A DNA stretch of 64,000 nt from Marinilabiliaceae bacterium. GTDB taxonomy: Bacteria > Bacteroidota > Bacteroidia > Bacteroidales > Marinilabiliaceae. The DNA lies in the NCBI GenBank assembly GCA_016933045.1, contig JAFGBR010000074.1, positions 1 through 64,000 on the forward strand, in the 5' to 3' direction. Below, in pieces: positions 35,726-46,159 of this stretch (its first letter is position 1; each line of letters starts with the position of its first letter). The position numbers and the translations under genes are program-made. The notes under the pieces were generated by a model. It saw nothing but the letters and a program-made list of their open reading frames with translations. It ran no database searches and had not been told where the DNA came from.

Positions 35726-37672
35726 ATGCATTATAGAAATCTTACCTCATCTGAAATAAGCATACTTGAAAGTCAAGGATGTTTTTCCATCAATTGGTCC
35801 GACACTCTTGTAACAGAAGAATTAAATACAAAACACATTCGAAATGTTGAATTTATAGGGGCAAACAAAGTATCCATTTCTACATCAAACTGCGATATGG
35901 AACCATCGGGTATTTATAATTGCACAATAAAAAATTGCACTATTGAGGATCATGTAATCATTAAAAATGTTGGCATAATATCAAACTATATAGTTCGATC
36001 GCATGCCAAAATTGAAAACTGTAATTCAATAGAAGTATTCGATAACCCAACATTTGGAAGTGGCACCGAAGTATCTGTAATAAACGAAGCAGGGGGACGA
36101 GAAGTACTATTATATGAACAATTAAATGCCCCAATAGCTCATTTGATGGCATTCATGCAACATCGTCCCGAATTTATAAAAAATTTGAAAGGACTAATTA
36201 AAGAACGCATTCATCAACAAAACTATGAAAAAGGGATTATTGGTCATCATGCCATTTTAAAAAACTGTAATACCATAAATAATATAATTGTTGGCGATTA
36301 CTCTGTTTTAACCGGAGTATTAAACCTGCAAAACGGCACCATTTTAAGTTGTAAAGAAACTCAAACAGAATTAGGACATGGCGTAATAGCATCAAACTTC
36401 ATAATTGACAAAGGAAGTACAGTTAAAGATAGTGCAATAATAAAACGCAGTTTTATTGGCGAAGGATGTATAGTTGAACGGCAGTTTTCATCAGAAAACA
36501 GTGTTGTTTTTTCAAACTCACAATTATATCATGGCGAAGCCTGTTCGGCCTTTTGCGCCCCTTATACAATAAGTCACCACAAATCATCACTACTTATTGC
36601 AGGATACTTTTCATTCATCAACCTTGGAAGCGGATCAAACCAAAGCAATCATATGTATAAGCTTGGGCCTGTACATCAGGGAATTATGGAACGTGGATGT
36701 AAACTATCAAGCGATTCATATCTGTTATGGCCCGGAAAAATTGGAGCATATACCTTTGTGATGGGTCGACATTACAGCAATCCAGATATTGCCGACTTTC
36801 CTTTTTCATATTTGCTCGATATGGACGACCAAAGTAATTTAGTGCCGGGTGCAAATTTCAGAAGTATTGGAACCATTCGCGATGGTCAAAAATGGCCACA
36901 ACGCGATATAAGAATAGGAGATAAAAAAGATCCTATAAATTTTAAACTACTAAATCCATTTATAATATCAAAAGCATGGAAAGGAATTGAAAAACTAAAT
37001 AATATGCTTAAAACATCACCACCTGATAAAACATATTATAACATAGGACAGGTAAAAATTAAAAAACCAGCAGCAAAAAGAGGCATTGAGATATATAACG
37101 AAATAATTACACTCTACTATGGCGACTTACTTTTTGAACGTTGCAACCAGTTGTCTTTATCAGAAACGTTATCAACTATTGCCGAATACACCGATTTATT
37201 TTCAAAAGAAAATGATTCATGGCATGACTTGTCAGGATTATTAATAACTAAATCAGAGCTGGAGTCAATAATAACAGATGTTGAAAACAAAACCATTAAA
37301 AAACTTTCGTCACTTGAAAAAATGATTGATTCCAATCATAACGAATTTAAAAGAAATGAATGGGACTGGGCCATGAAAGAGTCATCAAAATTATTAGGAT
37401 TTAATTTGTCAAAACCATCAGATGAACAAATTAATGAATTTTTAAAAAGTTATAAATCTGCATTATCAACCTTTATAAATATGCTAAAAAAAGATGCGCA
37501 AAAAGAATTTTCAGAATCATCAAAAATAAGTTTTGGATATGACGATAATATAGAAACAAAAAACACAGAATTCAACCAAATAAGAGGCGATATATCATCA
37601 AATACCTTCATTAACAATCTATCGGCAGAAATAGAAAAAAAAATAATTTGGGTTGATTCTGTTACATTATAA
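35726..37672 (+). CDS. DUF4954 family protein, beta-helix-like
   Basis: 648-aa cytoplasmic-looking protein that I assign to DUF4954. It has no signal peptide or membrane helix. Residues about 50-260 have repeated short strands (CTIKNCTIEDHVIIKNVGI and similar) like the left-handed beta-helix of hexapeptide acyl/nucleotidyl transferases. Central conserved-looking blocks include SHHKSSLLIAGYFSF and LWPGKIGAYTFVMGRHYSN. The last 200 residues are helical and charged. The activity is unknown. A sugar-nucleotide or acyltransferase-like role is suggested only by the fold and by glmS downstream. Confidence 0.7.
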   Translation: MHYRNLTSSEISILESQGCFSINWSDTLVTEELNTKHIRNVEFIGANKVSISTSNCDMEPSGIYNCTIKNCTIEDHVIIKNVGIISNYIVRSHAKIENCNSIEVFDNPTFGSGTEVSVINEAGGREVLLYEQLNAPIAHLMAFMQHRPEFIKNLKGLIKERIHQQNYEKGIIGHHAILKNCNTINNIIVGDYSVLTGVLNLQNGTILSCKETQTELGHGVIASNFIIDKGSTVKDSAIIKRSFIGEGCIVERQFSSENSVVFSNSQLYHGEACSAFCAPYTISHHKSSLLIAGYFSFINLGSGSNQSNHMYKLGPVHQGIMERGCKLSSDSYLLWPGKIGAYTFVMGRHYSNPDIADFPFSYLLDMDDQSNLVPGANFRSIGTIRDGQKWPQRDIRIGDKKDPINFKLLNPFIISKAWKGIEKLNNMLKTSPPDKTYYNIGQVKIKKPAAKRGIEIYNEIITLYYGDLLFERCNQLSLSETLSTIAEYTDLFSKENDSWHDLSGLLITKSELESIITDVENKTIKKLSSLEKMIDSNHNEFKRNEWDWAMKESSKLLGFNLSKPSDEQINEFLKSYKSALSTFINMLKKDAQKEFSESSKISFGYDDNIETKNTEFNQIRGDISSNTFINNLSAEIEKKIIWVDSVTL

Positions 37673-37821
37673 TTATCAGCAAAATATCTAATTAATAACA
37701 ACGTTTATCAAACTGAAACATTAATACATTTATTTTTAACCAGCCAAAGCTAAAAATGTATTAACATTGTATACCTTTTAGGTAAAAGAAAAAAATTGAA
37801 AGAAAATAATATAATAATAAT

Positions 37822-39657
37822 ATGTGTGGAATAGTAGCTTATGTGGGTGAGCGAACAGCTTATCCAATATTAATAAAAGGGTTACAAAGGCTAGAGTACA
37901 GAGGATATGATTCAGCCGGAATTGCATTAATAAATAACGAAACTAAAGTATATAAATGCAAAGGAAAAGTTCGTGATTTAGAAAATCACTCGAAAGGACA
38001 AGATATAAACGGGTCAATAGGTATGGGGCATACCCGTTGGGCTACACATGGGGAACCAAGTGATATAAATGCCCACCCACATGTTTCGATGAATGGGAAA
38101 TTTACTGTAATTCATAATGGTATAATAGAAAACTATGCTCACCTGAAAAAAGAATTAATTAACAGAAACTACACTTTTCAAAGCGAAACAGATACTGAAG
38201 TTCTCGCAAACTTTATAGAGAGTATATATCTCGATAAAAAGGTAGATGCTGAAATGGCTGTACGGTTAGCTTTAACAAAAGTAATAGGAGCCTATGGATT
38301 AGTAATATCATGTAGCGATGAAAAAGAAAAAATTATTGCAGCTCGTAAAGGTAGTCCTTTAGTAATTGGGGTTGGCGATAACGAATACTTCTTGGCATCA
38401 GATGCTACACCTATTGTAGAATATACCGATAAGGTTATTTACATGAATGATGAAGATGTTGCAATTATTACACGACAATCACTCGATTTAAAAAACATAC
38501 AGAATGACCAGTTAACCCCAATCATTCAAAAAGTAGAACTTAACATTGAAGAAATAGATAAAGGCGATTTTGAGCATTTCATGCTTAAAGAAATTTATGA
38601 GCAGCCAAACTCAATTTCCGATACTTTCAGAGGACGTATTTCAATTGATAAAACAAACCTGTTTTTAGGAGGCATTGCAGATGTAATGCCCAAAATTGTA
38701 TCGGCTCGACGCATCATCATTATTGCATGCGGAACTTCATGGCACGCAGGTTTGGTTGGAGAATACCTGTTTGAAGAGTATGCCCGTATTCCTGTTGAAG
38801 TAGAATATGCATCGGAATTTCGCTATAGAAACCCTGTGATAAATGAAGATGATGTTTTAATAGCAATTAGTCAAAGTGGAGAAACGGCTGATACTCTTGC
38901 TGCTATTAAAATGGCAAAAGAGAGTGGAGCTACTATTTTAGGAATATGCAACGTAGCAGGATCATCAATTCCGAGAGAAACAGATGCAGGAGTTTACACT
39001 CATGCCGGCATTGAAATAGGAGTGGCATCAACTAAAGCTTTTACCTCGCAAGTAACAGTTCTAACCATGATGGCTCTGTTACTAGGAAAAAAACGCAATA
39101 CCATATCGGATGAGATGTATTACAGACTCATTGATGGTTTAACTGAAATACCTAAAAAAATTAATGATATTTTAAGTACCGAAGAAGATATAAAAGAAAT
39201 TGCCAAAACATACCAAAATGCAACAAACGCACTTTATTTAGGGCGCGGCAATCTATTCCCTGTTGCATTAGAAGGTGCATTAAAGTTAAAAGAGATTTCA
39301 TACATACATGCCGAGGGTTATCCGGCAGCAGAAATGAAACATGGACCAATTGCATTAATTGATGAAAATATGCCAGTTTTTGTAATTGCAACAAAAGATA
39401 AGTCGTATGAAAAAATTGTAAGCAATATACAGGAAGTAAAAGCGCGTGAAGGAAAAGTAATTGCAATAGTTACTAAAGGAGATGAAGTTATAAAAAAACT
39501 GGCTGATCATGTAATTGAAGTACCTGATACACATGAGGCTCTGGCTCCTCTTTTAACCATTGTTCCGCTACAAGTAATATCTTATCATATTGCAGTAATG
39601 CGCGGTTGTAATGTTGATCAACCGCGAAATCTTGCAAAATCTGTTACAGTAGAATAA
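37822..39657 (+). CDS. glmS: Glutamine--fructose-6-phosphate aminotransferase (isomerizing)
   Basis: Makes glucosamine 6-phosphate, the entry to UDP-GlcNAc for peptidoglycan and LPS. The N-terminal glutaminase begins MCGIVAYVG with the nucleophile Cys right after Met1. Two SIS isomerase domains follow (GTSWHAG and SQSGETADT; later GRGNLFPVALEGALKLKEI). The C-terminus ends LAKSVTVE as usual. It is 611 aa and a single-gene unit. I see no glmS-ribozyme-like structure in the 149 nt upstream. Confidence 0.97.
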   Translation: MCGIVAYVGERTAYPILIKGLQRLEYRGYDSAGIALINNETKVYKCKGKVRDLENHSKGQDINGSIGMGHTRWATHGEPSDINAHPHVSMNGKFTVIHNGIIENYAHLKKELINRNYTFQSETDTEVLANFIESIYLDKKVDAEMAVRLALTKVIGAYGLVISCSDEKEKIIAARKGSPLVIGVGDNEYFLASDATPIVEYTDKVIYMNDEDVAIITRQSLDLKNIQNDQLTPIIQKVELNIEEIDKGDFEHFMLKEIYEQPNSISDTFRGRISIDKTNLFLGGIADVMPKIVSARRIIIIACGTSWHAGLVGEYLFEEYARIPVEVEYASEFRYRNPVINEDDVLIAISQSGETADTLAAIKMAKESGATILGICNVAGSSIPRETDAGVYTHAGIEIGVASTKAFTSQVTVLTMMALLLGKKRNTISDEMYYRLIDGLTEIPKKINDILSTEEDIKEIAKTYQNATNALYLGRGNLFPVALEGALKLKEISYIHAEGYPAAEMKHGPIALIDENMPVFVIATKDKSYEKIVSNIQEVKAREGKVIAIVTKGDEVIKKLADHVIEVPDTHEALAPLLTIVPLQVISYHIAVMRGCNVDQPRNLAKSVTVE

Positions 39658-39664
39658 TAAACAT

Positions 39665-39694
39665 AAAAGATCCCGGTATATACCGGGATCTTTT
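39665..39694. terminator. Bidirectional terminator between glmS and rfbB
   Basis: Perfect 14-nt arms AAAAGATCCCGGTA (39665-39678) and TACCGGGATCTTTT (39681-39694) with a 2-nt centre, between convergent genes. Confidence 0.85.
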
Positions 39695-39695
39695 A

Positions 39696-40751
39696 TTATC
39701 TGTGCTGGTATTGATTCTGGTAATACTTCTCATATTCGCCAGTAACAATCCTATTCATCCAATCTTCATTTTCTAAATACCAATCAACTGTTTTAACAAT
39801 GCCTTCTTCGAACTGCAATGACGGTTCCCATCCCAAATCTCTCTTAAGTTTTGATGAATCAATGGCATAACGCATATCATGCCCAGCTCTATCGGTAACA
39901 TAAGTAATCAGTTTCTCTGATGTACCTTTTACACGACCAAGTTTCTGATCCATTACCTCACATAATTTCTTAATCAATTGAATATTTTGCCATTCGTTGT
40001 TACCCCCAATATTGTATGTTTCGCCATTTTTCCCTTCATGAAAAATAATATCTATTGCACGTGCATGATCTTCAACATACAACCAATCACGCACATTCTC
40101 TCCTTTACCATAAATAGGGATAGGTTTATTATGCTTAATATTATTAATTGAAAGAGGAATTAATTTTTCGGGAAATTGATTAGGCCCATAGTTATTTGAA
40201 CAATTAGAAATGACTACTGGCATATTATAGGTGTGATGATAAGCTCTGACTAAATGATCGGAACTTGCCTTTGATGATGAATAAGGACTTCGTGGATCAT
40301 ACGCTGTTTCTTCGATGAAAAACCCAGTTTCACCTAATGATCCATAAACCTCATCGGTAGATATATGATAAAACCGTTTCCCAACCATATCATCTTTCCA
40401 TGAATCGCGGGCAGCATTTAACAAGTTAACTGTTCCAATAATATTTGTTTGTATAAATGCAAGCGGATCAGCTATTGACCTGTCGACATGCGATTCAGCA
40501 GCAAGATGAATTACACCATCAAACCTATATTTTTTAAATAACTGATTTATAAAAGGGGCATCAGTAATATCTCCTTTTTCAAAAAGATAATTATCTTTTG
40601 AGTCAATATCTTTCAAATTTTCAAGATTTCCGGCATAAGTAAGTGCATCCAAATTAACAATTCTATAATCAGGATAATTACGCACCATTAACCTAACAAC
40701 ATGAGAACCAATAAACCCGGCTCCACCGGTTATTAATATTGTCTTGTTCAT
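39696..40751 (-). CDS. rfbB: dTDP-glucose 4,6-dehydratase
   Basis: Short-chain dehydrogenase enzyme making dTDP-4-keto-6-deoxyglucose, the entry to rhamnose and related sugars. It shows the NAD loop GGAGFIGSH, the active-site STDEVYG with Asp/Glu, and the catalytic YSSSK. NCSNNYGPNQFPEKLIP and the end segment RAGHDMRYAID are typical. It is 351 aa. No rfbA, rfbC or rfbD is adjacent, so the rest of the rhamnose route lies elsewhere. A TATATTTG box lies about 26 nt upstream. Confidence 0.95.
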   Translation of the reverse strand: MNKTILITGGAGFIGSHVVRLMVRNYPDYRIVNLDALTYAGNLENLKDIDSKDNYLFEKGDITDAPFINQLFKKYRFDGVIHLAAESHVDRSIADPLAFIQTNIIGTVNLLNAARDSWKDDMVGKRFYHISTDEVYGSLGETGFFIEETAYDPRSPYSSSKASSDHLVRAYHHTYNMPVVISNCSNNYGPNQFPEKLIPLSINNIKHNKPIPIYGKGENVRDWLYVEDHARAIDIIFHEGKNGETYNIGGNNEWQNIQLIKKLCEVMDQKLGRVKGTSEKLITYVTDRAGHDMRYAIDSSKLKRDLGWEPSLQFEEGIVKTVDWYLENEDWMNRIVTGEYEKYYQNQYQHR

Positions 40752-40776
40752 TTTTTCAATTTATTTCTGAATAAAG

Positions 40777-40784
40777 CAAATATA
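40777..40784 (-). promoter_or_regulatory. Candidate -7 box of rfbB
   Basis: TATATTTG on the minus strand, a full TAnnTTTG match followed by C. Nineteen nt upstream the -33 element is only TTCG. Confidence 0.4.
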
Positions 40785-40835
40785 AAGGATGTTTTGTTTC
40801 TACCGAAAAAATTATGTGTAATAAACTCATTTAGC

Positions 40836-40865
40836 AAAAAAAAGGTGAGAAATAATTCTCACCTT
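40836..40865 (-). terminator. Terminator of galE
   Basis: Arms AAGGTGAGAA (40842-40851) and TTCTCACCTT (40856-40865). The A run at 40836-40843 is the U-tract on the minus strand. It separates galE from rfbB. Confidence 0.85.
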
Positions 40866-40887
40866 AATATAATCAATCAAATAAAAT

Positions 40888-41916
40888 TTATTTTATGCCT
40901 CTAACATTTTTTTCCCAAGCCCACGCCGACGCCAGAGTTTCCTCAACTGTTTTCTCAGCCTTCCAGCCTAATTCGTTACATCCATAAGTTGTATCGGCCC
41001 AAATTTTTTCAATATCTCCAGCTCTCCTACCAACAACCTTATATTTTAAATTAACACCAGTTACTTTAATAAATGTTTGAACCAACTCCATTACCGAAAG
41101 TCCATTACCTGTACCAATATTAAAGAACTCATAATTGCTTTTTTGCTTACCATTTAATAATCGCTCAATGGCAACAACGTGAGCTTTTGATAAATCAACC
41201 ACATTAATATAATCGCGAATAGCAGTGCCATCTGGAGTATCATAATCATCACCAAAAATACTCAAAACCTCACGAATTCCAGCGGCAGTTTGAGTAACAA
41301 AAGGAACTAAATTGCCCGGAACCCCAACAGGTAATTCGCCAATAAGAGCTGTTGGATGAGCTCCTATAGGATTAAAATAACGAAGTGCGATACAGTTTAT
41401 TGAACTATTTGTAGCACAATAATCACGCATCATATCTTCACAAATAGCTTTTGTATTACCATAAGGAGACTCAGCAGGTTTACGAGGCGTTTGTTCTGTT
41501 ACAGGCAAAACATCGGGTTGACCATAAACCGTGCAGGAAGATGAAAAAACCATGTGTTTAACATCATTACTCTTCATCTCTTCTAACAAATTCATCAATG
41601 AAACCAAATTATTTCTGTAATATTCCAAAGGCTTTTGAACAGATTCTCCAACAGCCTTAAATGCTGCAAAATGTATAATTGCCTCAATATTTGGATATTT
41701 TTTAAAAAAGGATGCAGTAAGATTCCTGTCAGCTAAATTAAATTGTTCAAAAACAGGACGCTTATCTGTAATTTTTGCGATATTATCTAATACTTCAATA
41801 CTTGAGTTTGATAAATCATCAACCACTACAACATCAAACCCGGCATTTTGCAATTCCACAACTGTATGCGATCCAATATATCCGGCTCCTCCGGTTACTA
41901 AAATCTGTTTTGCCAT
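40888..41916 (-). CDS. galE: UDP-glucose 4-epimerase
   Basis: Interconverts UDP-glucose and UDP-galactose. It shows NAD loop GGAGYIGSH, catalytic YGNTK (Tyr/Lys), SSSCTVYG, and the substrate-binding ALRYFNPIGAHP. The C-terminal GRRAGDIEKIWADT is typical of GalE. It is 342 aa. It has its own terminator, and a TTTCTTTG box (41941-41948, minus strand) lies 24 nt upstream of the start. Confidence 0.95.
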   Translation of the reverse strand: MAKQILVTGGAGYIGSHTVVELQNAGFDVVVVDDLSNSSIEVLDNIAKITDKRPVFEQFNLADRNLTASFFKKYPNIEAIIHFAAFKAVGESVQKPLEYYRNNLVSLMNLLEEMKSNDVKHMVFSSSCTVYGQPDVLPVTEQTPRKPAESPYGNTKAICEDMMRDYCATNSSINCIALRYFNPIGAHPTALIGELPVGVPGNLVPFVTQTAAGIREVLSIFGDDYDTPDGTAIRDYINVVDLSKAHVVAIERLLNGKQKSNYEFFNIGTGNGLSVMELVQTFIKVTGVNLKYKVVGRRAGDIEKIWADTTYGCNELGWKAEKTVEETLASAWAWEKNVRGIK

Positions 41917-42116
41917 AATTTATTATCATTAATAATACTACAAAGAAAGAAATAATTCCTCAATAGCACCACCATAAAATCAATTAATTAAGTTTTTTTA
42001 ACCTACCAGATGCAACCAGTAGGAAATATTAAAAACGTAAAGTTATTAACACAATATAAACAGTTGTTTATATTATCTATGGCATGTTACTATGTTTTTT
42101 CTTATTTTTGCAATGT

Positions 42117-43019
42117 ATGACAACTATTATTTCATCCATATCAAAATTATTATGCCTGCATGACTGTGTAATAATACCAGGCTTTGGCGGATTTGTAACC
42201 AATTATGAACCAGCCTCAATTGATGAGGAAAAAGGATTTTTCCAACCGCCCAGTAAATCGGTTGGATTCAATAAAAATTTAATTCACAACGATGGGCTAC
42301 TTTATCATCATTTAGTTCAAAATTATTCGCTTTCTTATGAAGAGGCTAAACAAAGAGTAGAATCGTTTGTAGAGGAGCTTCATATTGAACTAACCAAAAA
42401 TAAAAGTATTCAACTTGGAGAGATTGGTATTTTATCACTCGAAAACAATAGCATATACGTTTTTGTACCAAATAAAAACTCATTATTTCTGGCCGATTCA
42501 TTTGGATTAGCTTCGTTTCATGCAATTATTCCTGACAACGTTAAGAGTATTAAACGCGATGAAACACCTATTCGTCACATAATCAAACCCGGCTTAATTC
42601 GGAAAGGAGTTGCTGCAAGCTTATTTTTTGCATTATTACTTTCGGCAATGGAACTTAAAAACCCCGAAAATGTAGCAATGGGATCATTTGCTAATTTCAA
42701 TGTTGAAAATGCAACTCAATCTCTACCTATAATTGAAAAAAATATTAAAAATTCAGAATTAAATGAAGAAGTTATTGAAGAATCTGACACCACATTCCAC
42801 ATTGTAATTGCTTCATTTCCAAAACTTGAACAGGCTATTCAGTTTGTAAAAAAGTGGAATAAAGCAAATGACGAAAACTGCATTGTTATTTCAAAAGATG
42901 GGAAAAACCGGGTATCGTACATGCAATTATTCGACAGACAAACGGCTATGGACAAATTGAAAAAAATTAGAAAGAAAAAAGGCCTTGAATCATCATGGAT
43001 GTTAAAGGAGATGAATTAA
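42117..43019 (+). CDS. HU-CCDC81-like and SPOR domain membrane protein
   Basis: About 300-aa inner-membrane protein. Its N-terminal half (about 1-135) resembles the paired HU-like domains named HU-CCDC81 in Bacteroidota (HDCVIIPGFGGFVTNYEPA; IQLGEIGILSLE). One membrane helix follows (about 172-188), then a C-terminal SPOR-type segment (about 222-300; FHIVIASFPKLEQAIQF). SPOR domains bind denuded glycan at division sites. I start at the ATG at 42117; the in-frame ATG at 42084 lies upstream of a TATTTTTG -7-like box at 42103-42110. A link between nucleoid or DNA and the division septum is inference. Confidence 0.75.
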   Translation: MTTIISSISKLLCLHDCVIIPGFGGFVTNYEPASIDEEKGFFQPPSKSVGFNKNLIHNDGLLYHHLVQNYSLSYEEAKQRVESFVEELHIELTKNKSIQLGEIGILSLENNSIYVFVPNKNSLFLADSFGLASFHAIIPDNVKSIKRDETPIRHIIKPGLIRKGVAASLFFALLLSAMELKNPENVAMGSFANFNVENATQSLPIIEKNIKNSELNEEVIEESDTTFHIVIASFPKLEQAIQFVKKWNKANDENCIVISKDGKNRVSYMQLFDRQTAMDKLKKIRKKKGLESSWMLKEMN

Positions 43020-43026
43020 TATTATA

Positions 43027-43061
43027 AAAAATGACCGATTATTAATCAATCGGTCATTTTT
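43027..43061. terminator. Bidirectional terminator between the SPOR gene and metG
   Basis: Perfect arms AAAAATGACCGATT (43027-43040) and AATCGGTCATTTTT (43048-43061) with a 7-nt loop. Confidence 0.88.
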
Positions 43062-43081
43062 TATTATCCACTATCAAAATA

Positions 43082-45115
43082 TTATCTTACCTCTGATCCA
43101 TTTATTACTTTCTTCAACGGAGAAACAAATGTTAAAGAACCATCAGCATCTTCAGCCATCAATATCATACCACGCGATTCAATTCCTTTAATATTTCGAG
43201 GTGCAAGATTAACTATCATGCTAACCTGCTTTCCAATAATATCTTCAGGCTCAAAAAACTCTGCTATACCCGATACAACTGTGCGCTTATCAATACCTGT
43301 ATCAACCAATAATTTTAAAAGTTTCTTGGTCTTGGCTACTTTTTCAGCTTCAAGAATAGTACCAATACGAATATCCATTTTAGAAAACTCATCAAAAGTA
43401 ACATCGTCTTTTAAAGGAACAGCAACTTTTGAACTCATCGCATTAAAATTCTTTGTAGAAGCCAATCGATCTAACTGAACCTGAATTTGTTCATCTTCAA
43501 TTTTTTCAAATAACAACTCAGGAGTACCAATAACATGACCAGGAGCCAACATATCGATTTCACCGACATTAATCCATTTCGAATTATCAATATTCATCAT
43601 AGAAGCAATTTTCAACGACGTAAATGGCAAAAATGGATTAAAAACAATAGCAAGATTAGCTGTTATTTGAAGTGAAATATTCATAATAGTTTTCACTCTC
43701 TCTTCATCACTCTTAATTATTTTCCAAGGTTCAGTATCGGCCAAATACTTGTTACCCAAACGAGCTAAATTCATAGCCTCTTTTAAAGCATCCCTGAATT
43801 TAAAATGTTCAAGCGATACTTCAACACGCTTTACAATATCTACTATTTCGTTCAATACCCTAGTGTCAAAATCTTCTAAGATCGATTTAGAAGGAACAAC
43901 TCCACTATAATATTTTTGAGTAAGAACTACAACTCTATTAACAAAATTACCAAGAACAGCTACCAATTCATTATTATTACGAGCCTGAAATTCTTTCCAT
44001 GTAAAATCGTTATCTTTGGTTTCAGGGGCTGTCGCGGTTAAAACATATCTTAAAATATCTTGTTTATCTTTAAAATCAATAAGATACTCATGTAACCATA
44101 CAGCCCAGTTTCGCGATGTTGAAATCTTATCTCCTTCTAAATTTAAAAACTCATTTGCAGGAACATTCTCTGGTAAATTGTAGGAACCTTCAGCTTTTAA
44201 CATCGATGGAAATACAATACAATGAAATACAATATTATCTTTCCCAATAAAATGCAACAATCTGCTTTCCGGGTCTTTCCAATACTTTTCCCATTCTGGA
44301 GTTAACTCTTTAGTAGCCGATATATAACCAATTGGAGCATCGAACCAAACGTACAAAACCTTACCTTCAGCTCCCTTAACCGGCACAGGAACACCCCAAT
44401 CTAAGTCGCGACTTACTGCACGGGGCTGCAACCCCTGATCAATCCACGATTTACATTGTCCGTAAACATTAGCTTTCCATTCTTTATGATCTTCTAAAAT
44501 CCATTTTTTTAAAAATGCTTCATACTTATCGAGTGGTAAATACCAATGTTTTGTTGTTTTCATAACCGGTACACTACCCGAAACCATTGACTTAGGATTA
44601 ATTAAATCTGTAGCATTTAACGATGTACCACAACTTTCGCACTGATCGCCATAAGCACCTTCTTTATGACAATGAGGACAGGTTCCGGTAATATATCTGT
44701 CAGCCAAAAACTGTTTAGCCTCTTCATCGTAATATTGCTCACTCTCTTTTTCAATAAATTCACCCTTTTCATAAAGAGTTTTAAAAAAATCTGATGCTGT
44801 TCGATAATGTGTTTCTGTAGTTGTTCTTGAATAAATATCGAACGAAATACCAAACTCCTCAAATGATTTTTTAATAATATTATGATATCTGTCAACAATA
44901 TCCTGTGGTGTAACTCCCTCATTCTTTGCTTTCAAAGTAATTGGCACACCATGTTCGTCAGATCCACCAATCAATAACACATCTTCACCTTTCGACCTTA
45001 AATATCGAACATACACATCAGCAGGCACATAAACACCGGCTAAATGTCCTATATGAACAGGGCCATTAGCATAAGGCAACGCTGTTGTAACTATTGTCCT
45101 TTTATATTTATTCAT
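43082..45115 (-). CDS. metG: Methionine--tRNA ligase
   Basis: Class I aminoacyl-tRNA synthetase, 677 aa. The HIGH motif is at residues 21-24. The zinc knuckle is [18 protein letters not shown]. The KMSKS-equivalent is DKISTSRNW. After the anticodon-binding helical domain there is a C-terminal EMAP/Trbp-like tRNA-binding domain (about 570-677; [17 protein letters not shown]), as in longer MetRS forms. It is a single-gene unit. A TACTTTTG box is seen upstream at 45169-45176 on the minus strand. Confidence 0.96.
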   Translation of the reverse strand: MNKYKRTIVTTALPYANGPVHIGHLAGVYVPADVYVRYLRSKGEDVLLIGGSDEHGVPITLKAKNEGVTPQDIVDRYHNIIKKSFEEFGISFDIYSRTTTETHYRTASDFFKTLYEKGEFIEKESEQYYDEEAKQFLADRYITGTCPHCHKEGAYGDQCESCGTSLNATDLINPKSMVSGSVPVMKTTKHWYLPLDKYEAFLKKWILEDHKEWKANVYGQCKSWIDQGLQPRAVSRDLDWGVPVPVKGAEGKVLYVWFDAPIGYISATKELTPEWEKYWKDPESRLLHFIGKDNIVFHCIVFPSMLKAEGSYNLPENVPANEFLNLEGDKISTSRNWAVWLHEYLIDFKDKQDILRYVLTATAPETKDNDFTWKEFQARNNNELVAVLGNFVNRVVVLTQKYYSGVVPSKSILEDFDTRVLNEIVDIVKRVEVSLEHFKFRDALKEAMNLARLGNKYLADTEPWKIIKSDEERVKTIMNISLQITANLAIVFNPFLPFTSLKIASMMNIDNSKWINVGEIDMLAPGHVIGTPELLFEKIEDEQIQVQLDRLASTKNFNAMSSKVAVPLKDDVTFDEFSKMDIRIGTILEAEKVAKTKKLLKLLVDTGIDKRTVVSGIAEFFEPEDIIGKQVSMIVNLAPRNIKGIESRGMILMAEDADGSLTFVSPLKKVINGSEVR

Positions 45116-45168
45116 TGCAATTAAATTATTCCTAACAATATTATAAATCTATACCTTTTATATAAATT

Positions 45169-45176
45169 CAAAAGTA
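45169..45176 (-). promoter_or_regulatory. Candidate -7 box of metG
   Basis: TACTTTTG on the minus strand, a full TAnnTTTG match. The -33 position is poor. Confidence 0.35.
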
Positions 45177-45226
45177 TCGACAATGCAAACCAATTTTTGT
45201 AATTTCACAAAGATAACCAAACATTA

Positions 45227-45234
45227 TATATTTG
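45227..45234 (+). promoter_or_regulatory. Candidate -7 box of the LD-carboxypeptidase operon
   Basis: TATATTTG, a full TAnnTTTG match, 22 nt before the ATG at 45257. The -33 element is weak (TTCA at the expected place). Confidence 0.4.
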
Positions 45235-45256
45235 GCTGTTTTCAATCAATTAGTAA

Positions 45257-46156
45257 ATGAAATTTCCACATTTTTTAACTCCTAAATCCCAAATCGGATT
45301 AGTCGCTCCGGCAGGTAAAACAACCTCCGAAGTTGTAAAGGCTGCGATATCTTTGTTATCAGCTAAAGGTTTTAAAGTTGTAATAGGCAATCACATCCTT
45401 GACTCACATTACCAAATGGCAGGCACAGACTCTGACAGGCTATCAGATCTTCAAAGTTTTTTAAACAGAGATGATATTGATGCAATTTTTTGTTTACGTG
45501 GCGGATATGGCTCCATTAGAATTATTGAACAACTTAATTTTTCAAGTTTCATTAATAAACCCAAATGGATTGTTGGTTTTAGCGATATAACAAACCTACA
45601 TTCCATTTTGCAAAACGTATATAGTATTGCTTCAATGCATGCTCTAATGCCTGTAAATTATAAACCCGGCAAAAAAATGCCCGACTTTGAAATGCTTATC
45701 GACTTATTAACAGGTAAATCCCAATCAATTTCAGTTTCACCTCATCCATTTAATAAAACAGGAAGTGCCGAAGGTCAATTAATTGGTGGCAATTTATCAA
45801 TTCTGCATTCACTAAGAGGCACACCAATGGATATTAAGGCCGATGGAAAAATCCTGTTTATTGAAGATGTTGGCGAATATCTTTATAAAATAGATCGAAT
45901 GATCCATACCTTTAAGCTTGGTGGCACTTTTGAAAAAATATCGGCCCTAATTGTCGGACAATTCACTAATATGCTTGATAATGATATGCCATTTGGACAA
46001 ACTGTTTACGAAATAATAAAACACTCGATAAAAGATTATAGCTTTCCAGTTCTATATAATTATCCCGCAGGGCACTCTTCGCCAAACTATCCACTCGTTT
46101 TTGGAAAAACTGTTACACTAGAAGTTACAGAAAATTCCAGTACACTAAAAATGTAA
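45257..46156 (+). CDS. LD-carboxypeptidase (S66, LdcA-like)
   Basis: Serine peptidase of family S66, which removes the terminal D-Ala from tetrapeptides during peptidoglycan recycling. It has the family start GLVAPAG (about 14-20) and the nucleophile elbow RGGYGS (Ser86 probable). The catalytic Glu is probably in LFIEDVGE and the His in YPAGHSSPNYPLVFG. At 299 aa it has the usual length and no signal peptide, fitting a cytoplasmic enzyme. It heads a run of four close genes (gaps of 3, 4 and 32 nt). Confidence 0.9.
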   Translation: MKFPHFLTPKSQIGLVAPAGKTTSEVVKAAISLLSAKGFKVVIGNHILDSHYQMAGTDSDRLSDLQSFLNRDDIDAIFCLRGGYGSIRIIEQLNFSSFINKPKWIVGFSDITNLHSILQNVYSIASMHALMPVNYKPGKKMPDFEMLIDLLTGKSQSISVSPHPFNKTGSAEGQLIGGNLSILHSLRGTPMDIKADGKILFIEDVGEYLYKIDRMIHTFKLGGTFEKISALIVGQFTNMLDNDMPFGQTVYEIIKHSIKDYSFPVLYNYPAGHSSPNYPLVFGKTVTLEVTENSSTLKM

Positions 46157-46159
46157 TAA

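Noticed and set aside
37673-37821. glmS ribozyme or riboswitch upstream of glmS
   Set aside because: The 149-nt gap is AT-rich with no recognisable ribozyme core or strong pairing.
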